Below the pieces are notes generated by a model. The model was not told the DNA's origin, searched no databases, and saw only the letters and a list, made by a program, of their open reading frames with translations. Of a stretch of DNA of 64,000 bases, positions 57,361-64,000 are shown one piece after another. The position numbers were made by a program, and so were the translations under genes. Source of the DNA: Laguncularia racemosa (taxonomy: Eukaryota > Streptophyta > Magnoliopsida > Myrtales > Combretaceae); contig JBBMOL010000181.1 of the NCBI GenBank assembly GCA_037954665.1, positions 744,001 through 808,000 of the forward strand, written 5' to 3'. Position 1 is the stretch's first letter, and each line of letters begins with the position of its first letter.

Positions 57361-58395
57361 TGATAGGAATCAAAATCCATCAAGACCTATCAATAGGCTA
57401 AGAGCTAAAGGATTTCAAATCTTGGCGATGAGGGCCCATTTTGAGCACATCGACCCTGAAATTATTTATTTACTAACCTCTTTTCTCTTATTCATGTATT
57501 GTATATTCCAATAGGAATACTTATCATGCTTTACAGGGCAATAGACAAACTCACTCAGACTCAACTTGTGGGTTATCCATGAACCGACCTAAACCGGCGA
57601 TGAGATGGGCCGATGAATCCTATGGAAAAGCTAGCATGATGAAGACTATTTTTATTTATAATTATTTCTTTGGACTATTTATGTTGTAATATTTCTTTTG
57701 GGACACTTTCATTTTCTTATAATTGTCTTTTAGTACCGGCCACCTTAAAAGTGGCATAGTTGTAATTTTGTGGACTTTTTAACCCTAAAGGGAGCAAGTA
57801 TAAATACTTGCTTAAGTAGGTTTCGAGGAGGCCATTTTTCAAATTTGAGTATACTCTTTTGCGTGAGGATTAAGGTTCCCCTAATTATCATTAGACTCTC
57901 ATCAATTTCAATCCCAAGAGTTGAAATTGTGGCGAGTGCAACACTTGAAATTGTGAGTAATATCAATCTCTTGTTATTGTGTTTCTTTCATCTCTAGTGA
58001 GTCATATCTAGGGTTGGATTGAAAGCTTCTTGGTATCATTTGATTACATTTGTAATCAAGTTATTATTTCTTAGTTAATTGGTATTAAGCATTTGTTGTT
58101 TACTATCAATTGTACTCAATTTGAACCGTGATTTGCATCTATTAGAAATGGGTTCTTAAAGTTGAGAAATTGTTGATCTTGTATATTATTCATGTGGATT
58201 TACATGTGATTACGGTTATGTTGGAAGAAATTATCCTTGTGGAATTGTAATTGCATCATTGAGTATTCTGATCTCATTGTATCTTCACTAGGATTTATGC
58301 AATTTTTACCCTTTTGAACTGATTTTGCTTTTGAGAGTTGAAGTTGTTCCTTTGTTTCATTTGCATGTGCTTAGACCTTGGTTTTAGGCACATCA
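57361..58395 (+). repeat. 5' LTR of A4
   Basis: Starts TGATAGGAATCAAAATCC and ends TAGGCACATCA. 1035 bp. Confidence 0.9.
57794..57811 (+). promoter_or_regulatory. TATA palindrome of the A4 LTR
   Basis: GCAAGTATAAATACTTGC, perfect over 18 bases, 9 bases downstream of AACCCTAAAG. Confidence 0.75.
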
Positions 58396-59346
58396 TCTTT
58401 TGGTATCAAAGCTTGAGGTTTAAGAGGAGGGATTTGCAATTTAGAATTCGAAAATTTAGGGTTCTTATTACCTGGATCCAAAAATTGTACATTGAAGAAT
58501 TTAATTATTTCAATTGTGTTGTTGAAGAGATTTCCTTATTGTTAATTGTTGTAGACGTAGAGTACTTACCATATTATTTGTATCTTTAAGTTGACCATGA
58601 TTGGTTTAAGGGAAATCATCATTGTCATCATTTGAGGGAAGTGAAATTTGAAGGCTAAAAGAGTGCTGTTTTGAAAATCTTTACCGTGTGTTGTAGTGTT
58701 GTGTGTGGCAAAGTGGATATCTTATTGTAGCTTCTTTGTTATTGAATTTTCCATGAAGGGAGGGGAGTGAGAATTTTATGTCCTAGTGTTTGATTGTGGA
58801 ATTGGAAATACAATATTTTGTGGTGAAAAAAGAAGAGTGACCTTTGTGAATTCGGAATTGGGGAGAACAATTTGCAATTTCTAGATTTGAGTAGTGTGGG
58901 AATAAATGGAAGTTATTTGATTTTCAAAACAAGCATTAAGAGTGAAGGAGTTAATGTGTGTTTGTTTGAATTTGAAAATTACTTCTTACCAAATGCGGAA
59001 GAGTTGCAATTAGTGAAGTGATTTAATTTTCAAATTTAAATTGCTGCATTTTATATAAGTTGCAGTTTGGAATTGTGTTTAAAGTGAGGAATTTGTAACG
59101 TGTTGTCCTTGAACTTGCCTTGAGGAAGAGTAGTGAATTGATGAAGTTTGTGCTGCCTGTGGTGAGAAGAAGGTGTTGCACCATGAGTGTTGTTGTTGTT
59201 ATTGTTTGAATTTAGTACATCGTGTGTGTATTGTGTGAGTGATGGTGTGAGAGTGTTGTACTTGAGGTGTTGTAAAGTGGTGTGAATTTGTAGAAGTTGT
59301 GTGGAGTAAGGTGTTGCAAATTGAGGCTAAAGTGTGAGAGTGTAGT
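58396..59346 (+). other. Leader of A4
   Basis: GT- and T-rich sequence similar in blocks to the A1 leader (for example TTTGAATTTGAA and TTGCAATTAGTGAAGT). No coding frame. Confidence 0.6.
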
Positions 59347-60281
59347 TGATGGGTGTCGAATCCAACAAAAATAAAACCTACTCCTAGACAATTATATGAT
59401 TTGCATATAGTGGTGAGTAGGGTCGAATCCACAGGGATTGGTAAAGATATTTCTATTCAAAGAGAACAATAAGAAAAAGGAAAATGGGGGGGGGGGGGGG
59501 GAGGGGTTTGTTTGTGAATCAAATAAAATAAAACAAGGTAAGAAAATCAGATATTGGTAAAAGCCTAGCCAAGGGAATCAAGATGGTTTAATTCTAGGAA
59601 TTGATCATCGATGCAAATGTTCTCTATTCTTGTTCTAGATAAATTGGTTATGGTTATTAACAAGCTCTAACAACCTATCTCTCCTTACTTCCTCGATAAC
59701 CTCAGACAAGCGCTTTGAATTATTTCTCTTATTGATTAAACAACCCTTAGACAAGCGCTTAGGATTTAATCTATCAATAGCATTAAGATCTAGAGAGACC
59801 ACCAATTCATGCCAGTAGATTATAAGATAACCTATTTAAACATGATCACACACCTCCATAACATGAATTCGATCATCTTTTTTATAACCAAACATGTTAT
59901 TGTGTCACTAAGACTAGAACAATCAAACAATTACGGATTTGACGTGCTAGTTGACAATATATTAACTTGCTAATTGAGTAGAAGAGCTCTATTCATACCA
60001 ATCAACAAAGATAATAATGACAAAACGATTAGAAGATATATGAATACCCGAAAGCAAAGAATAGAATAAATACAAGTCAATTAGACCTCACAATTCGTGG
60101 AGAATTAAACATCTATGACCCTTTGGCTAGAAAAGTAGCTTAGCTACACATGTTCATCAATAAAACGAAAATAAAAGATAGAAACATAATGAACCCGGTT
60201 GCTTGCTCTGCCTCCACGTTTCCTTCTTCAAGATCCAAGATTCCGAGATCAAAAGTTGTCCTAACCCTCTAGGGTTGGCTC

Positions 60282-60289
60282 TATTTATA
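60282..60289 (-). promoter_or_regulatory. TATA box of the C2 LTR
   Basis: TATAAATA on the minus strand, followed downstream by AACCCTAGAGGG, a telo-box-like sequence, and preceded by the CACGG array. Confidence 0.6.
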
Positions 60290-60385
60290 CTATTAGATGG
60301 ATAGCATGTAATCTTTTGCTAGTAAGATACGAAAATATCTTTCCTTTTTCAAGTAGATTTCGAGAACTGAAGATACGTCTGCCTG

Positions 60386-60785
60386 GCACGCCCCACCCCA
60401 CGGCCGTGGGTTAAGCCGTGCCATCCTCTGTGCATATTCTTCAAGTCTTCAACCGCGCCCGGTGTGAACCACGGTTAAACACACGGCCAGATTTCAAGCC
60501 GTGCCTTCGTCTGTGCATAATCTTCAAGTCTTCATCCGTGTCCAATGTGTAGCACGGTTACACCCACGGCTAGAGTTCAAGCCGTGTCTTCATCTGGTTG
60601 ATGTTCCACACTTTCTTCTCCTTGGCACATCTATCTTCCACCACGGCTTCAAGCACGGTTTATCCCACGGGTTCCACCACGGCCATGCCTTAAGCCGTGT
60701 CTCTCTCTGTTCAAAGTCCTCATGTTCGCCTTCTTGTCCAGTGTGTAACACGGTTTGAACCTTGGCCGTGCCTCAAACCGTGCTT
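60386..60785 (-). repeat. CACGGC/GCCGTG array in U3 of C2
   Basis: At least a dozen CACGG or CCGTG sites. Many are paired as CACGGCC, ten to twelve bases, then AAGCCGTG, able to form hairpins. Spacer words such as CTTCAAGTCTTCA recur, so the array is partly tandem. Confidence 0.75.
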
Positions 60786-60985
60786 CCTCCGGTGGTGTAA
60801 TTTCTTGTCTTGATCCAAGTTGTAGATGACTTCTCTAAAATACTTGAATTGGCATCCTTGACTCCATTTAACCTGATTTATCACGATGATAGAATTAAAG
60901 TACCATTTCCTTATGATTTCTATAAAATCAATAATAATTTAACACAATTTATACTATACAGATTGAGTATAAAATGGCTCTATCA

Positions 60986-62343
60986 AATTCCCCCACACTT
61001 AAACTCTTGCTTGTCCTCAAGCAATTGCATCAAATCAATTGAGAAATCTATCATAGATTATACAAACTTTCTTTTCATCATTCCAAGCATCTATTCATTT
61101 GTAATTCATGACTTGTAATTTAATGTCTACTACTTCAACCAAACTGGTTTCCTGTGATCAAATTACTATGGACAAAATTCAATAGCTAATCTAAACAAAA
61201 CAAACTTTAATCCTCATGTTTAGCAAAAGAATTTTTATTCCAAAAGTAAATACTTAATCCACTAAGGAAAAACACCCAATTAAACTTCATTGGACATTAG
61301 CAAACATATAATCCTTGCAACATAAAGTAAAAGCATATAGTATCAACTCTTTCCATAGATTTTCTCCCTTTTCTAGTCTTGTTTTATTCAATGAATGTTT
61401 ACATTCATGTTTTTTTGATTTATTTAAGCATCTGTTTTGACGGGTTTTTGCCCGCTTCTTTTCATGAACTTTCGCCTTTTTTTCGCCCTTATCATTATAG
61501 TGAGTTCATTGAGTCGGCACATCCCGAGCTCATCACTCAAGTGACCGGTTTTGAGATACCCCTACGGACTCTTCCTCACGCTAACATTCAAGTTTGAATA
61601 CTTTTAACTCAATTACTTGAATCATTAGAGTAATGGCTATGCTTGATTTTGATTTTTGATTTTTTTTTTCAAAGAGTATATAGTAGCTAATATAACCTAG
61701 AAGTAAACTTGTTTATTTTTCACTTAAGGACTCGACCTACTCTTAGACTTCCAATTCTAAAGCTAAATACAAGGTAAATTTGTTTTTTAAAGATTTCACT
61801 ACTTAATTTTAACCATGTATTCTAATCACAGCAGTGGATGAGTAAAACATTTGAACAAGTCAATTTCACATTTTGTAGATGCTTATTACAACATTTAGTA
61901 CAATCTCTAGATTTCATGATAATTTTGAAAAAATTTGGCTTAAAATTGCTTAAGGACAAACATTCAGAGTATAAGTTAGTTCTCTATTCTCTATATTTTA
62001 TTATCCTCTCCCCCACACTTAGCTTGAACAGTGTCCTCACTGTTCCTAATTTAGCACAATTGAAGAGGAATTAACAACATAAAGGACATTAGAGAATAAG
62101 AGAAAGGAAATATTGGTACTTCCCTGGTATTGGAGTGCTCCCTTTAAGCTCTGGAAAGTGTCATCTAATGATATGTATCCTTGCTACAGCCGATCCAAAG
62201 AGTTCAAAACTACACTAAAATCAAAACAAACTAAACTAAAACAAAACAAAACTAAAACAAACCAAAACTAATGCAAAACAAAACTTTTTTTTTTTTTTTA
62301 AATGGGTTGCCTCCCATGAAGCGCCTTTCTTTAACGTCTTTGG
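60986..62343 (-). other. Polypurine tract and 3' untranslated region of C2
   Basis: AAGTGTGGGGGAATT-type tract at 60986-61001 on the minus strand, a second tract TAAGTGTGGGGGAGAGG near 62006-62025, and the conserved hairpin block near 62300-62354. The same order is seen in C1 at 4875-6333. No gene. Confidence 0.8.
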
Positions 62344-64000
62344 CTAGACGTTCCTGGCTAAATATTCGGATAAGGATTTGGATTCCAGCCTTGGTGCCTG
62401 TGGTAATGGGTTAATAATATCCGCAACAAAAACAGGAGAGATATCGTTAGGGTGTTTCATGGCATCATAAATGTTAAATCTAATTACTTCACCATCAAAT
62501 TCCATAGTGAGGGTGCCATCATTTACATCAATTTTCGTTTTAGAAGTCTTAAGGAATGGTCGCCCTAATAATATCAGTGATGAAGTATGAGAATCACTAT
62601 CATCCATGTCAAGCACATAAAAATCAGCAGGAAAAACCAACCCATTGACTTGAACTAAAACATCCTCTAGATCTCCCTCAGGATAAACATTGGACCTATC
62701 AGCAAGTTGAACAATAATACCCGTTTCCTTTAAAGGACCAACATTTAAACGTTGATAAACAGACAAAGGCATGACATTGATAGAAGCTCCTAGATCACAC
62801 ATGGCTTTAGCGATTCCAAGACTACCTATTTTGCAAGGAATGGCGAACATACCTGGGTCCTTACATTTAGGAGGAAGCTTCTTCTGAATAATAGCTGAAA
62901 CATTTTCACTCACACTAATCTTTTCATTGCCTTTCAGCTTCCTTTTGTTAGTGCACAAGTCCTTGAGGAATCTAGCATAGCGAGGTATTTGCTTAATTGC
63001 ATCAAGTAAAGGAATATTTACCTCGACTTTACGAAACGTTTCCAGAATCTCTTTTTCTTCCGCTTCCTTCTTGGATTTCGCTAATCTGGAGGGGAAAGGA
63101 GGTGGTATCAATGTGACCTTCGATGGCTCATCTAGAGACTTGCTAATCTGGTCGCCCTGCTGGCTCGGAGTCGAAGTCTCTTTCTTGGTCTCTTCCTCAA
63201 GATTAGACGGATTTCCTTTCTTATTTGATCCCTGCAATTCTGTTCCACTTCTCAAGGTAATTGCATTAACGCTTTGCTTCGGGTTTGTAATAGTTTGAGA
63301 AGGTAACTTACCTTGAGTTTCTAACCTATTGATAGCTGAAGCAAGTTGGCTTACCTGATGCTCCAAGTTTTGAATGCTTTGCTTTGTTTCCTCCTGAAAT
63401 TGTTTGGTATTCACAGCTAGAGACTTAACAATATCCTCAAGGGGCATACCTGAAGTGGAAGGAGCTTGGGGTACGTGGTGTGATGGCTTTGGCTGGAATT
63501 GTTGGACATGTTGAGGGTTATTGCCATATCGGAAGTTAGGATGATCCCTCCATCCGGGATTGTAAGTGTTTGAATAGGGATCATATTTCCTTTGTGGCTG
63601 TCCTGGGAATCCGCCTACAGCATTGGCGTGTTCATGGTTGTCATCTTGCAATATGGGACACATGTCGGTCGGATGACTAGGAGCAGCACAAATTCCACAA
63701 GCTTTCACCTGTTGGGTATTTCCAAGAGCTAGCTGCTGCACAAGGGAGGTAAGATTAGAAATTTGATGTTCAAGGTTAGACACATTTACCTCATTTACCT
63801 TCCTTGAAGATGCATCATGCCTATACCCAAATTGTTGCGAATTGGCAGCCATAATGGAGATCAATTCCCTAGCTTGACCAGGGGTTTTGTTTACTATGGC
63901 GCCTCCACTTGCAGCATCCATCATCTTTCTTTCCATCGGAAGTAGGCCTTCGTAGAGATATTGGATGAGGAGTTGTTCGGATATCCCATGTTGTGGGCAG
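62344..64000 (-). CDS. Athila-like gag-protease, open frame, partial at window edge
   Basis: The frame is open from the window edge to the stop at 62344. An ATG lies at 63936, but homology (QLLIQYLYEGLLPMERKM) continues upstream, so the true start is outside. Counting from that ATG: CCHC knuckle CGICAAPSHPTDMC at residues 80-93; predicted coiled coil around 165-210 (SIQNLEHQVSQLASAINRLE); a charged Ser/Lys/Glu linker 230-300; retropepsin with DLGASINVMP at 381-390 and ILLGRPFLK at 455-463. The usual DTGA is DLGA, common in this lineage. The product would assemble particles and process them. The frame ends soon after protease at SLSEYLARNV, where the reverse transcriptase should follow. The stop lies in the hairpin block of the 3' untranslated region, so a clean deletion removed the rest of pol. 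This is the best preserved coding sequence in the window. Confidence 0.88.
   Translation of the reverse strand, partial: CPQHGISEQLLIQYLYEGLLPMERKMMDAASGGAIVNKTPGQARELISIMAANSQQFGYRHDASSRKVNEVNVSNLEHQISNLTSLVQQLALGNTQQVKACGICAAPSHPTDMCPILQDDNHEHANAVGGFPGQPQRKYDPYSNTYNPGWRDHPNFRYGNNPQHVQQFQPKPSHHVPQAPSTSGMPLEDIVKSLAVNTKQFQEETKQSIQNLEHQVSQLASAINRLETQGKLPSQTITNPKQSVNAITLRSGTELQGSNKKGNPSNLEEETKKETSTPSQQGDQISKSLDEPSKVTLIPPPFPSRLAKSKKEAEEKEILETFRKVEVNIPLLDAIKQIPRYARFLKDLCTNKRKLKGNEKISVSENVSAIIQKKLPPKCKDPGMFAIPCKIGSLGIAKAMCDLGASINVMPLSVYQRLNVGPLKETGIIVQLADRSNVYPEGDLEDVLVQVNGLVFPADFYVLDMDDSDSHTSSLILLGRPFLKTSKTKIDVNDGTLTMEFDGEVIRFNIYDAMKHPNDISPVFVADIINPLPQAPRLESKSLSEYLARNV

Larger units (their letters stand above)
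57361..59346 (+). mobile_element. A4: 5' LTR and leader of an A-family element, interrupted by C2
   Basis: LTR 57361-58395 is followed by primer site TGGTATCAAAGC (58401-58412, one mismatch) and about 950 bases of leader. C2 then begins at 59347. The 3' half lies outside the window. It sits inside the A5 LTR, one family member within another. CATCT (57356-57360) is the candidate left target sequence. Confidence 0.85.
59347..60985 (-). repeat. 3' LTR of C2
   Basis: 1639 bp against 1459 bp in C1. Plus-strand reading starts TGATGGGTGTCGAATCC and ends GGCTCTATCA. It contains a G-run near 59486-59505, where C1 has only six C on the opposite reading, and a longer CACGG array. Confidence 0.9.
59347..64000 (-). 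mobile_element. Athila-like non-autonomous element C2 (partial in window)
   Basis: The 3' LTR at 59347-60985 is followed, to the right, by the long 3' untranslated region (60986-62343) and then directly by gag-protease (62344-64000). Reverse transcriptase, RNase H and integrase, present in C1, are absent. The gag-protease frame is open to the window edge. The 5' LTR lies outside the window. Confidence 0.9.

Noticed and set aside
470..58412. TGGTATCAGAGC hits as tRNA genes
   Set aside because: They match only the 3' end of initiator tRNA-Met and always sit beside an LTR, so they are primer sites. No cloverleaf is present.

Overview
The window reads as repeat-dense plant nuclear DNA. I recognise no host gene, rRNA, tRNA gene or CRISPR array. 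Every convincing coding stretch belongs to an LTR retrotransposon. Plant origin is inferred from the families (Athila-type and CRM-type Ty3/gypsy, Sirevirus-type Ty1/copia), the initiator-Met primer sites (TGGTATCAGAGC and variants) and telo-box-like AACCCTA motifs beside the LTR TATA boxes. I cannot name the species.

Labels used: A0-A5 = CRM-like family with LTRs of about 1 kb; B1-B3 = second CRM-like family; C1, C2 = Athila-like; D = old degenerate gypsy; F = Sirevirus-like copia; X = large anonymous repeat starting TGTCACGCC.

Layout. 1-325: A0 protease fragment (-). 326-3055: D LTR end, primer site, gag and start of protease, split by an A-family solo LTR (1325-2169). 3056-7792: C1 (+), 5'-truncated. 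7793-25956: anonymous repeat DNA (X and neighbours, with CA-rich, GTT/GTC-rich, purine/G-rich and AT-rich parts) carrying complete insertions of B2 (10095-15445, -) and A1 (16816-21601, +). 25957-27931: B3 (-), truncated. 27932-29164: unassigned. 29165-30330: D reverse transcriptase (+). 30331-56039: F (-), interrupted by B1 (33357-44646, +), itself interrupted by A2 (34270-38548, -), and by A3 (46840-51080, -). 56045-56600: D RNase H (+). 56601-57360: A5 LTR, cut by A4 (57361 onward). 59347-64000: C2 (-), which interrupts A4 and runs off the window.

The nesting rests on matching 5-bp target duplications: GGAAG around F, ACATT around B1, GGTTT around A2, ACAAC around A3, AAGTT around B2, CTTAC around A1, TATTT around the solo LTR. 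The order D, then F, then B1, then A2 is therefore read directly from the sequence.

No element here looks autonomous. B1 has every pol domain but many stops and frameshifts. B2, the A family and C2 have each lost the reverse transcriptase to integrase block by separate deletions; C2 keeps a long open gag-protease frame. These copies would need proteins from relatives elsewhere. The most interesting signals are regulatory: a TATA box centred in a 16-18 bp palindrome in the A LTRs, arrays of CACGGCCGTG-type motifs upstream of TATA in two unrelated families, and pol genes whose CR-like tails are encoded inside the LTR. The abundance of CRM-type elements suggests, but does not prove, a pericentromeric location.
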